Positions 17,895 through 25,787 of a stretch of DNA of 64,000 bases are shown here, one piece after another; position 1 is the stretch's first letter, and the number at the start of each line of letters is the position of its first letter. The notes beneath the pieces were generated by a model. It made no database searches. It saw only the letters and a program-made list of their open reading frames with translations, and was not told where the DNA came from. Made by a program: the position numbers and the translations under genes. Source of the DNA: Halalkalicoccus sp. CGA53 (GTDB lineage: Archaea > Halobacteriota > Halobacteria > Halobacteriales > Halalkalicoccaceae); contig NZ_CP144125.1 of NCBI RefSeq assembly GCF_036429475.1, positions 496,001 to 560,000 of the forward strand. The letters are read 5' to 3'.

Positions 17895-18782
17895 ATGGAG
17901 ACCGTCCTGCTCACCGGCGCGCTCGGCACGCTCGGCCGGTGGACGATCGACGAACTGGCGGGCGCGTACGAGGTCGTCGGGGTCGACAGACACCGGCCCT
18001 CGGGTTCGACCCCGTACGACGACGTGGCGTTCCTCGCGGCGGATCTCACCGAACAGGGTCCGATCCGCGAGATCGTCGAGACCGTCGGTCCAGAGGCGAT
18101 AATTCACCTGGCGGCGATCCCGGGTGCGGGTCGACGCGCGGGCGGGGTGACGTTCCTGCACAACGTCGCGAGCGCGTACACCGTGATCGACGCGGCGGGT
18201 CGGGAGGGCGTTCCTGTGGTCTGGAGTTCGAGCGAGGCGACCTACGGCGTCACGTTCGGAGAGGAGGCGCGTCCGCTGGAGCGGCTCCCGATCGACGAAG
18301 GTCACCCACAGCGCCCGGAAGACGGCTACGGCCTCTCGAAGGTCGTCGGGGAGACGGTCGCCGACTGGGCGATCCGCCGGCACGGGATTCCTGTGACCTC
18401 GATCCAGCCCTCCTGGATCCAGGTGCCCGGCGCGTACGGGACGCCTTCGGTGAGGGCGGCGTTCTCGTTCGAGGATCCGACGCCGTCGGGAAGCCTCTGG
18501 TCGTACGTCGACGTCCGGGACGTCGCCCGATTGCTCCAGCTGGCGCTGGAGGGCGACGCCGAGGGGCACGAACGCTACCTCGCGGCCGCCGCCGAGAACT
18601 ACCTCGGGGTCCCGACGGAGAGAGCGATCGAGGCGGCGTGGGGCGACCTCCCCGAGGAGTGTGAGCTGGAGGGCGAGGCGTCGGCGTTCTCGACCGAGAA
18701 GGCCCGGAAGGAACTCGGCTGGGAGCCGGAACACGGCTGGCCAGAGGCCGAGGGAGCGGACGTGGAGGGACCGGCGCTATGA
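17895..18782 (+). CDS. NAD(P)-dependent sugar epimerase/dehydrogenase, extended SDR family
   Basis: A 295-residue extended short-chain dehydrogenase. The nucleotide-binding motif is TGALGTLG at residues 7-14. The active-site motif is YGLSK, with the partner serine in VWSSSEATYG. The family covers UDP-glucose epimerases, uronate dehydrogenases and the archaeal Azf-type sugar dehydrogenases; I cannot choose among them. The start lies soon after a strongly GC-rich gap and an ATG directly followed by METVLLTG. Its stop overlaps the next gene's start by four bases, so it forms a coupled pair with that SDR. The pair sits between pdhC and pdhD on the same strand. Confidence 0.85.
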   Translation: METVLLTGALGTLGRWTIDELAGAYEVVGVDRHRPSGSTPYDDVAFLAADLTEQGPIREIVETVGPEAIIHLAAIPGAGRRAGGVTFLHNVASAYTVIDAAGREGVPVVWSSSEATYGVTFGEEARPLERLPIDEGHPQRPEDGYGLSKVVGETVADWAIRRHGIPVTSIQPSWIQVPGAYGTPSVRAAFSFEDPTPSGSLWSYVDVRDVARLLQLALEGDAEGHERYLAAAAENYLGVPTERAIEAAWGDLPEECELEGEASAFSTEKARKELGWEPEHGWPEAEGADVEGPAL

Positions 18783-19549
18783 GCGGTGGTCTCGCGGGAC
18801 GTACGGCGATCGTGACGGGCGGGGCGAGCGGGATCGGCCGCGGCATCGCGCTCGCGTTCGCCGAGGAGGGCGCGACCGTCGTCGTCGCCGACGTCCGGGA
18901 AGGGTCGCGAGTGCCGGACGACGAGGCGACGACCACAGAGGTCATAGAGCGTGCAGGCGGCGAGGCGCGCTTCGTGCGGACCGACGTGACCGACGACGAG
19001 GCGGTGTGCGCGCTCGTCGCGGAGACGGTCGACGCCTACGGCGGACTCGACGTACTGGTGAACGCCGCGGGGATCACTACTGCTGGGGCGGTCCACGAGA
19101 TCACCGACGAGGAGTTCGAGCGGATCCAGGACGTGAACGTGACGGGTGTCGTCCGCTGCTGTCGCGCGGCGATCCCCCACCTGCTCGAGAGCGAGTACGG
19201 CCGGGTGATTAACGTCTCCTCCCAGCGCGGGCTCCGCGGGGGCGAGGCGACGGAGAAGGCGGCGTACGTCGCCTCGAAGGGCGCAGTGAGCGCGCTCACC
19301 CGACAGATGGCGCTCGATTACGGCCCCCAGGGAATCGCGGTGAACGCGATCTGTCCCGGGCCGATCGAGTCCGGCATGACGCCGATCGAGAGCGAGGCCG
19401 AGCGCGAACGGCTACTCTCGGGGATCCTCACGCCGTTCGTCGGCCGGCCGGAGGACGTCGCACCTGCGGCCCTGTTGCTCGCGGGCGACGGTAGTCGGTT
19501 CATCCACGGCCACGAACTGGTCGTCGACGGCGGCTACCTCGTGAAGTGA
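18779..19549 (+). CDS. Classical short-chain dehydrogenase/reductase
   Basis: A 256-residue NAD(P)-dependent oxidoreductase. The cofactor motif is TGGASGIGRG near residues 14-23, followed by the acidic VVVADVRE turn that favours NAD. NAAG is at the end of beta-4, the catalytic serine is in INVSSQRG, and the YVASK motif is at about residues 162-166. C-terminal FIHGHELVVDGGY is typical of the FabG/glucose-1-dehydrogenase subfamily. It overlaps the epimerase stop by four bases and is probably co-translated. A sugar- or polyol-oxidising step together with the epimerase is plausible but is inference. Confidence 0.88.
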   Translation: MSGGLAGRTAIVTGGASGIGRGIALAFAEEGATVVVADVREGSRVPDDEATTTEVIERAGGEARFVRTDVTDDEAVCALVAETVDAYGGLDVLVNAAGITTAGAVHEITDEEFERIQDVNVTGVVRCCRAAIPHLLESEYGRVINVSSQRGLRGGEATEKAAYVASKGAVSALTRQMALDYGPQGIAVNAICPGPIESGMTPIESEAERERLLSGILTPFVGRPEDVAPAALLLAGDGSRFIHGHELVVDGGYLVK

Positions 19550-19620
19550 GACGGGAAGACCACGGATGGCCGCACTCGGTTTCCGTTCCCTCCCGGGTAC
19601 GTCGTCGAGGGGACTCCTGC

Positions 19621-19650
19621 GATTTTATACAGCCGGCGGGAGAGAGGTGA
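19621..19650 (+). promoter_or_regulatory. pdhD promoter and ribosome site
   Basis: GATTTTATAC (19621-19630) is a good TATA box. AGGTGA (19645-19650) is a Shine-Dalgarno placed 4-8 bases before the pdhD ATG at 19654. The SDR gene ends at 19549, so pdhD has its own promoter and is not just read through from pdhABC. Confidence 0.65.
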
Positions 19651-19653
19651 GCT

Positions 19654-21123
19654 ATGGTCGTCGGAGACATCTCGACGGGGACGGACGTACTGGTGATCGG
19701 AGCGGGTCCCGGTGGCTACGTGGCCGCGATCCGTGCCGGACAGCTCGACCTGGACGTGACGCTCGTCGAGCGCGAGGCGTATGGAGGGACGTGTCTCAAC
19801 CACGGCTGCATTCCCTCGAAGGCGCTGATCACGGCGACGAACGTCGCTCACGACGCGGGCAACGCCGAGGAGATGGGCGTCCACGCCGACCCCGCGATCG
19901 ACATGGCCGGGATGGTCGACTGGAAGGACGGCGTGGTAGACCAGCTCACCGGCGGCGTTGAGAAGCTCTGTAAGGCCAACGGCGTGAACCTGATCGAAGG
20001 GACCGCCGAGTTCGATGGGAAGAACCGGGTCCGGATCGCCCACGGCGGCGAGGGACAGGGTTCCGAATCGGTCGAGTTCGAACACGCGATAATCGCGACC
20101 GGATCCCGACCGATCGAGATCCCTAACTTCAGCTTCGACGACGAACCGATCCTGAACTCCAGACAGGCGCTCGCGCTCGATTCGGTGCCCGACTCGATGG
20201 TGATCGTCGGCGCGGGCTACATCGGGATGGAACTCGCCGGTGTGTTCGCGAAGGCCGGGTGTGACGTGACCGTCATCGAGATGCTCGATTCGATCCTGCC
20301 GGGCTACGAGTCCGACCTCGCCCGCCCGGTGAAGAAACGCGCGGAGTCGCTCGGGATCGACTTCCACTTCGGGCTCGCCGCCTCGGAGTGGATGGAGGAG
20401 GACGACGGGACGGTGACGGTCGTCGCCACCCCCGCGGAGGACGTGGCTGCCGACGGCGGGGCAGAGGCGGAGATCGAGGAGCCGGAGTACGAGGAGTTCA
20501 CGGCCGAGCGCGTGCTCGTCGCGGTGGGCCGCGCGCCCGTCACCGACACGGTGAACCTCGAGGCCGCGGGGATAGAGACGGACGATCGGGGGTTCGTCCC
20601 GATCGACGACCGGGCGCGGACGAACCTCGACCACGTCTACGCCGTCGGCGACGTCGCGGGCGAGCCGATGCTCGCACACAAGGGATCGAAGGAGGGAATG
20701 GTCGCTGCGGAGGTGATCGCCGGCGAGCCGTCGGCACTCGACTACCAGGCGATTCCGATGGCAGTGTTCACCGAACCCGAGATCGCGACGGTAGGGATGA
20801 CTCGGGAGGAGGCCGAGGAAGAGGGGTTCACGCCGGTCGTCGGGAAGTTCCCGTTCATGGCGAGCGGGCGCGCGCTCACGACGGGCGAGACCGACGGCTT
20901 CGTCCGCGTGGTCGCCGACGAGGAGAGCGGCTTCGCCCTCGGCGGACAGATCGTCGGGCCGGAAGCGTCGGAGCTGATCGCCGAACTCACGCTCGCGATC
21001 GAGATGGGAGCCACCCTCGAGGACGTGGCCTCGACGATCCACACCCACCCGACGCTCGCGGAGGCGGTGATGGAGGCCGCGGAGAACGCGCTCGGACACG
21101 CGATCCACACGCTCAATCGATAG
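19654..21123 (+). CDS. lpdA: Dihydrolipoyl dehydrogenase (E3)
   Basis: A 489-residue flavoprotein disulfide reductase that reoxidises lipoyl groups on E2 and reduces NAD. The FAD-binding site is VLVIGAGPGGYVAA, the redox disulfide is GGTCLNHGCIPSK (two cysteines), the NAD site is MVIVGAGYIGMELAG, and the C-terminal HTHPTLAEAVMEAA motif supplies the catalytic His-Glu pair from the dimer partner. All catalytic features are intact. An acidic insertion rich in Glu near residue 268-283 is a halophilic trait. It belongs to the pdh cluster but is separated from pdhABC by two SDR genes and has its own promoter. One E3 could serve other 2-oxoacid or glycine cleavage complexes. Confidence 0.97.
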   Translation: MVVGDISTGTDVLVIGAGPGGYVAAIRAGQLDLDVTLVEREAYGGTCLNHGCIPSKALITATNVAHDAGNAEEMGVHADPAIDMAGMVDWKDGVVDQLTGGVEKLCKANGVNLIEGTAEFDGKNRVRIAHGGEGQGSESVEFEHAIIATGSRPIEIPNFSFDDEPILNSRQALALDSVPDSMVIVGAGYIGMELAGVFAKAGCDVTVIEMLDSILPGYESDLARPVKKRAESLGIDFHFGLAASEWMEEDDGTVTVVATPAEDVAADGGAEAEIEEPEYEEFTAERVLVAVGRAPVTDTVNLEAAGIETDDRGFVPIDDRARTNLDHVYAVGDVAGEPMLAHKGSKEGMVAAEVIAGEPSALDYQAIPMAVFTEPEIATVGMTREEAEEEGFTPVVGKFPFMASGRALTTGETDGFVRVVADEESGFALGGQIVGPEASELIAELTLAIEMGATLEDVASTIHTHPTLAEAVMEAAENALGHAIHTLNR

Positions 21124-21132
21124 AGGCGAGCG

Positions 21133-21387
21133 CTAGAACAGTCCGCGTCCGGACGCCGATTCCCCCGTCGTCCCGGTGGTCACACCGCCGGGGAGTTCCT
21201 CGGCGCACTCGCCACAGTAGCGGTAGTCGGAGTCGTTCTCCGCGTGGCAGTGGTCACAGGTGAGCCGATCCCCAGCCTCGGCCTCGACACCGTCCGCTCG
21301 GTGCCTGCGGACGGTCAGGTATGCGAACCCGAGGAGATGGACCGCGACGAACGCCGCGAACAGCCAGGGGAGCCAGCCGTCGAGCAT
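21133..21387 (-). CDS. Small membrane protein with zinc-ribbon tail
   Basis: An 84-residue protein. One membrane helix lies at about residues 4-26 (WLPWLFAAFVAVHLLGFAYL), and a cytoplasmic four-cysteine zinc ribbon follows (CDHCH...YRYCGECAEEL). I do not recognise a function. Such single-helix plus zinc-ribbon proteins are common and uncharacterised in Halobacteria. It is convergent with lpdA, 9 bases away, and divergent from the hsp20 gene. Confidence 0.65.
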   Translation of the reverse strand: MLDGWLPWLFAAFVAVHLLGFAYLTVRRHRADGVEAEAGDRLTCDHCHAENDSDYRYCGECAEELPGGVTTGTTGESASGRGLF

Positions 21388-21439
21388 TCTACCCGGACTA
21401 GCCCGACGACGACACTTGAATCCTGTTTTCGGACCTCTG

Positions 21440-21459
21440 CGAAAGATTTTTGTAGAATC
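21440..21459 (+). promoter_or_regulatory. hsp20 promoter, similar to the thermosome promoter
   Basis: CGAAAGATTTTTGTAGAATC aligns closely with the thermosome promoter at 41210-41233 on the other strand (GAAGATTTTATATAGAAC). Both have a CGAA block directly against the TATA box. The T-rich box is centred about 30 bases before the likely start codon, giving a leaderless or nearly leaderless mRNA. Confidence 0.6.
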
Positions 21460-21482
21460 GCAACACTACTACTGACTGGGTG

Positions 21483-21860
21483 ATGCAGATGCTACCCACC
21501 ACACCAACCAGCCAGTGGTCACAAGGACTCGACTTCCCGAGCAGAGTGTTCGGCAACTGGTTCGGTGAGGACGAGGTAGAGCTCTACGAGGAGGACGGAG
21601 AGTTCGTGCTCACGATCGAGATGCCCGGCTTCGACCGAGACGAGATGTCCGTCAGCTGGGACGAGGGCCGGCTCTACGTCGCCGCGGAGCACGAAGACGA
21701 GACGCGGAACCGCCGACAGACCTACCACCGCACCTTCCGCCTGCCGAAGGAGATCGAGCCGGACGAGATCGACGCGGCGTACCGAAACGGCGTGCTCGAG
21801 GTCCGGTTGCCGATCATCGAGCGGACGACGGTCCGCGGCCAGGAGATCGAGATCAAGTAG
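21483..21860 (+). CDS. Small heat-shock protein, Hsp20/alpha-crystallin family
   Basis: A 125-residue holdase chaperone. The alpha-crystallin domain spans about residues 30-112: the EDGEFVLTIEMPGFDRDEMSV block, then LYVAAEH, YHRTFRLPKEI and the closing AAYRNGVLEVRLP with the G-L-V-type GVLEV signature. The C-terminal tail has no IXI motif apart from EIEIK. I place the start at ATG 21483, near the transcription start predicted from the TATA box; GTG 21480 and ATG 21489 are alternatives. A second Hsp20 of different sequence is at 25218. The promoter shares a motif with the thermosome gene, which suggests heat induction. Confidence 0.9.
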   Translation: MQMLPTTPTSQWSQGLDFPSRVFGNWFGEDEVELYEEDGEFVLTIEMPGFDRDEMSVSWDEGRLYVAAEHEDETRNRRQTYHRTFRLPKEIEPDEIDAAYRNGVLEVRLPIIERTTVRGQEIEIK

Positions 21861-21942
21861 CGCGATTCCGAGCGGGTTTTTGGTACGCGAGCCGAGTCAG
21901 GCTACCCGAGCGTTTTTCCTGCTCCCTTTTGAACCGAAAGCC

Positions 21943-22755
21943 ATGCGAACCGTCACGCTGGGGCCGGCGGGCACGTACTCCCACAGAGCAGCCCGCTCGG
22001 TCACCGACGAGGTCGCCTTCCGCGAGTCGGTGACGGCGATCGTCGAGGCAGTCTCGACCGGGCAGTACGACCGCGGGGTCGTCCCGATCGAGAACAGCAT
22101 CGAGGGCAGCGTCACCGAGAGCCTAGACGCCCTCTCCGAGTACGACGTCGCGGTCGTGGAAGAGATCGTCACGCCGATCCGTCACGCGCTGCTCGCCCAG
22201 GGCAAGGAGTTCGAGACGGTCGCGAGCCACGCCCAGGCGCTCGCGCAGTGTCGTGGCTTTCTCGACACCGAGTACTCGGGGATCACACAGCAGGCGGTCG
22301 CGAGCACCGCACGCGGGGTCGAACTTGCCCGGGAGGACCCCTCGATAGCGGCGATCGGCCACCCGGAGAACGCGAGCAACGGCACGGAACTGGCGGTGCT
22401 CGCCGAGGACATCCAGGACCGGAGCTCGAACACGACGCGGTTTCTCGTGCTCGCGCCGGTCGGCGAACGCGACGAGGCCGGCGGGAAGTCCACGGTCGTC
22501 GTCTACCCGAACGTGAACTACCCCGGACTGCTGCTCGAACTGCTGGAGGTGTTCGCCGAACGCGACATCAACCTCTCGCGGATCGAGTCACGGCCGAGCG
22601 GCGAACGCCTCGGCGACTACCTCTTTCACATCGACTTCGAGGCGGGGATGTACGAGGACCGCTCGAAGGAGGCGCTCTCGCGCGTCGAGGCGATCGCCTC
22701 GAAGGGGTGGGCCCGCTGGCTGGGATCGTACGACACCCGGCACGTGCTCTACTGA
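21943..22755 (+). CDS. pheA: Prephenate dehydratase
   Basis: A 270-residue monofunctional enzyme making phenylpyruvate from prephenate in phenylalanine synthesis. The catalytic domain runs from MRTVTLGPAGTYSHRAA through the VVPIENSIEGSV motif and ends with the conserved RSSNTTRFLVL, which holds the essential Thr-Arg-Phe. The ACT regulatory domain is at about 190-270, with VYPNVNYPGLLLELLEVFAERDINLSRIESRPS containing the ESRP phenylalanine-binding motif, so feedback control by phenylalanine is likely. The start at 21943 gives MRTVTLGPAG, the normal family start; longer upstream readings are not supported. T-rich GCGTTTTTCC lies about 30 bases before it. It stands alone. Confidence 0.95.
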   Translation: MRTVTLGPAGTYSHRAARSVTDEVAFRESVTAIVEAVSTGQYDRGVVPIENSIEGSVTESLDALSEYDVAVVEEIVTPIRHALLAQGKEFETVASHAQALAQCRGFLDTEYSGITQQAVASTARGVELAREDPSIAAIGHPENASNGTELAVLAEDIQDRSSNTTRFLVLAPVGERDEAGGKSTVVVYPNVNYPGLLLELLEVFAERDINLSRIESRPSGERLGDYLFHIDFEAGMYEDRSKEALSRVEAIASKGWARWLGSYDTRHVLY

Positions 22756-23007
22756 GGGGGACGGAACGGTTCGGATGGCCGATTGCGGACCTCGTGTCTC
22801 CCGGATAGAACCGACCTGAGAGGGACAGCGTGCCGAGTTCCTACCGCTCGAGGTCCGTCTCTCGCGTCTCTCGGGCGGGGAGCCTCGTCCACTCCCGGCC
22901 GGCTGGCGGTGGCGGACGGGCGTCCGGGGATCGGCTGTCCGTTTCAGAGTACGTCCGTCTCGGAGTACGCCCGTGGTATTTTCCCGCACGGGTCCGTGTA
23001 GTAGCCG

Positions 23008-23463
23008 ATGAGCGTCACGACTGAGCGCGAGGGGACCCGGGGGATGACGCTGGCGTTCGGGCTATCGGCGTTCGAGAGGCTCGCGGAACCGAACGAGGTG
23101 ATCGAGGACGCGAGCGAGTGGAGCCGGTACGTCGGCGTGGTCGCAAACGACACCGACGCCGTCGCGTCCTACGTCGAGGAGCACGACCTGCGACAGGACT
23201 TCGACCTCGGGAACCGCGACAAGTGGTTGGCACTAGAGGGGATACGCGAGGGGACCGACACCGACCGGCACGTGTTCGTCGGGCTCACCGAGGACGATCG
23301 AATGGCAGCTGAGGGAACCGGCTGGGAGTTTATCCCCCTTCACGAGGCCGCCGAGAAGGCGGGATGGACGCTAGCGGAGGTGAGAAAACGGGAGCCGGGA
23401 CTCGTAGAGCGAGTTCGAACCCGCCTCCGCGCCACCTCGCTCTGGCCGGGTAAAGGTCGGTAA
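23008..23463 (+). CDS. Conserved haloarchaeal protein of unknown function
   Basis: A 151-residue protein starting MSVTTEREGTRGMTLAFG. I do not recognise a functional family with confidence; it may belong to a haloarchaeal DUF with the FGLSAFERLAEPNEVIEDA...YVGVVA pattern. No transmembrane segment or metal motif is visible. The N-terminal half looks like an alpha/beta fold (YVGVVANDTDAVASYVEEHDL), and the C-terminus is basic (VRKREPGLVERVRTRLR). A TATTTTC box about 27 bases upstream supports the ATG at 23008 as a leaderless start; an ATG at 23044 is the alternative. The preceding 252-base gap shows only a short direct repeat (GAGTACG.CCGT near 22945-22972). Confidence 0.6.
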   Translation: MSVTTEREGTRGMTLAFGLSAFERLAEPNEVIEDASEWSRYVGVVANDTDAVASYVEEHDLRQDFDLGNRDKWLALEGIREGTDTDRHVFVGLTEDDRMAAEGTGWEFIPLHEAAEKAGWTLAEVRKREPGLVERVRTRLRATSLWPGKGR

Positions 23464-23615
23464 CCGAGAGGGGCGCTCGATCCGTCACCGGGTCCCCGAC
23501 GGATCCACGGTCGGCACGAGGCGAGGACGCGCCGTCGGTCACGACCCGACACGGCCACGTGCGGGTCCGACCGATCCCGACAGAGCCAAACCGGGGCTCG
23601 TCCTACACCTTGCGT

Positions 23616-25109
23616 ATGCGCTCGCTCGCCTCCTACCCACAGCTCTCCGGCGAGCTCTTCGAGACCGTCCAGCGATCGGGGACGTTCGAGGACTCGAAGA
23701 CGTTCGTCGACGCGCTACCCGAGAGAGCGCCGGAGGAGATCGAAGACCGGTTCGAACGCGAACGAGCGAACGGGGGGTTCGATGTCGGGGGCTTCGTCGG
23801 CGAGTCGTTCACGCTGCCGGAGGATCCGGTCACCTCCGCCGACCCGTCGACGACCTCGATGGAGCGGTACATCGACGGGCTCTGGGAGCACCTCATTCGC
23901 GAGCCGAGCGAGGACCACGAGTGGGACACCCACCTGTCGGTGCCACAGCGGTACGTCATTCCGGGCGGGCGCTTTCGCGAGGCGTACTACTGGGACACCT
24001 ACTTCACCGCGACCGGCCTCGCCGTCACCGGCCGGATCGACCTCGTCGAGGACCTCGCGGCGAACTACGCGGCGCTCGTCGACCGGTTCGGGGCGATCCC
24101 GAACGGCAACCGGCTCTACTACACGAGTCGGTCGAACCCGCCGATGTTCTGTCACCTCCTCGATATCGTCGAGAGCGAGTGCGGAACCGGCGCGGTCGGC
24201 CCGTATCTCCCCGCCCTCGAACGCGAGTACGAGTTCTGGATGGACGGTACGGAACGGGTGAACGGGGACGATCGGGCCCGCCGACGGGTCGTCCACACCG
24301 AGGAAGGAGTGCTCAACCGCTACTGGGACGACCGGGCGGGACCACGCGAGGAGTCCTACCGGGAGGACGTCGACCTCGCGGTGGCCGCGAAGCGGGACGA
24401 ACGTGGGCTCTACCGCGACGTCCGTGCGGCCTGCGAGTCGGGCTGGGACTTCAGCAGCCGGTGGCTCGACGGCGACCTCCGGACGATCCGGACGACAGAG
24501 CTCCTGCCCGTGGACCTGAACGCGTTCTGCTACGCGCTGGAGTCGAAGCTCGCGCGCTGGTCGCGAGCGTTCGGGAACCGAGAGGAGGCGAGACGGTACG
24601 CACGGGCGGCAGCCGAGCGCCGGCGCGCGGTCGACCGCTACTGCTGGGACGAGGAGAGCGGGTTCTACTTCGATTACTGCTGGAGCGGGGACCACCCGAC
24701 CGATACGTGGTCGCTCGCGGCGGTCGCTCCCCTGTTCTGTGGCATGGCGAGCGAGGAACAGGCGGCCGCGGTCGCGACCCACCTCGACGAGCGCTTTCTC
24801 CACCCCGGCGGACTGGTGACAACGCTCACGGAGTCCGACGAGCAGTGGGACTACCCGAACGGGTGGGCACCGCTTCACTGGCTGGCGGTGATCGGCCTCA
24901 GACGATACGGTCACGACGCGCTGGCCGAACTCGTCGCCGGACGGTGGCTCGACTGCAACCGCACGGTGTTCGACCGGACCGGGCTGATGCTCGAGAAGTA
25001 CGACGTGACGGGAGGGTCGGGCGTCGGTGGCGGCGGCGAGTATCCGCTACAGTTCGGCTTCGGCTGGACCAACGGCGTCGCGCTCGCGCTCCCCGCGATA
25101 TTCTACTGA
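23616..25109 (+). CDS. Alpha,alpha-trehalase, glycoside hydrolase family 37
   Basis: A 497-residue trehalase that splits trehalose into two glucose molecules. Both GH37 signatures are present: PGGRFREAYYWDTY near residue 112 and QWDYPNGWAP near 410. The catalytic acid is the aspartate of GWDFSSRW (Asp278) and the base is the glutamate of LEKYDV (Glu460), followed by the glycine-rich GGSGVGGGGEYPLQFGFGWTNG loop. No signal peptide is visible, so it acts inside the cell. I take the ATG at 23616 (MRSLASYPQLSG) since the upstream extension looks non-coding. Trehalose serves as an osmolyte and thermoprotectant. The gene lies between the two hsp20 genes and near the catalase. Confidence 0.93.
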   Translation: MRSLASYPQLSGELFETVQRSGTFEDSKTFVDALPERAPEEIEDRFERERANGGFDVGGFVGESFTLPEDPVTSADPSTTSMERYIDGLWEHLIREPSEDHEWDTHLSVPQRYVIPGGRFREAYYWDTYFTATGLAVTGRIDLVEDLAANYAALVDRFGAIPNGNRLYYTSRSNPPMFCHLLDIVESECGTGAVGPYLPALEREYEFWMDGTERVNGDDRARRRVVHTEEGVLNRYWDDRAGPREESYREDVDLAVAAKRDERGLYRDVRAACESGWDFSSRWLDGDLRTIRTTELLPVDLNAFCYALESKLARWSRAFGNREEARRYARAAAERRRAVDRYCWDEESGFYFDYCWSGDHPTDTWSLAAVAPLFCGMASEEQAAAVATHLDERFLHPGGLVTTLTESDEQWDYPNGWAPLHWLAVIGLRRYGHDALAELVAGRWLDCNRTVFDRTGLMLEKYDVTGGSGVGGGGEYPLQFGFGWTNGVALALPAIFY

Positions 25110-25217
25110 TCCCTCCACCCGTCGGCCCCCGCGTTAGTTTCCGACCGACCCGAAAGGGTGCGCGCCCGGACGACGTGCGGCCGACAGTATATTTAGTTGG
25201 ACGACGTAGGACGGAAT

Positions 25218-25643
25218 ATGACGCGACGCAACCCGTTCGAGGAGATCGAGGAGTTCTTCGACCGCATGAGCCGGGGGTTCGAGGAGGGCGAGTGGGCTCC
25301 GACGACGATAGGTGCCCAGCAGCTCGCCGTCGACCTCGCCGACGAGGGCGACGCGTTCGTCGTCACGGCCGACCTGCCGGGCTACGAGCGCGAGGAGATC
25401 TCGCTCACGCTCGCCGAGCGGACGCTCGAACTCTCGGCCGAGCAGGAGACCGAGCGCGTCGACGAGGACGAGGAGGTGAACTACATCCGGCGCGAGCGCC
25501 GGCGACGGTCGGTCGGCCGGGCGGTCAGGCTCCCCGAGGCCGTCGACGAGGAGGCGACGAGCGCACGGTACGCGAACGGCGTGCTCACGGTCAGGCTCCC
25601 GAAGGTCGAGGCGGAAGAGGGCACGTCGATCAGCATCGAGTAG
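25218..25643 (+). CDS. Small heat-shock protein, Hsp20 family (second copy)
   Basis: A 141-residue holdase chaperone. The N-terminal arm MTRRNPFEEIEEFFDRMSRGFEE is the typical haloarchaeal Hsp20 start. The alpha-crystallin domain runs about 35-130: VDLADEGDAFVVTADLPGYEREEISL, a basic RRERRRRSVGRAVRLPEAV stretch and the closing SARYANGVLTVRLPKV. It is not closely similar to the copy at 21483, so it is not a recent duplication. A TATA box (AGTATATTTAG, about 25190-25200) precedes the ATG by about 20-28 bases, giving a leaderless mRNA, but the CGAA block seen at the other hsp20 is missing. Confidence 0.93.
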   Translation: MTRRNPFEEIEEFFDRMSRGFEEGEWAPTTIGAQQLAVDLADEGDAFVVTADLPGYEREEISLTLAERTLELSAEQETERVDEDEEVNYIRRERRRRSVGRAVRLPEAVDEEATSARYANGVLTVRLPKVEAEEGTSISIE

Positions 25644-25787
25644 TCTGAGGGGGTTCGGAGCGTTCGTCGGGAGACCTTCGACCGGGCGAGTGGATCGACC
25701 GGACGGGAGATCGGATCCGTTCGGATCGGTCAGTTCGGAGCAGTCAGGTATAGGTGTTCTTTTAGCCCGGCCGTTTCATCACAGGGT

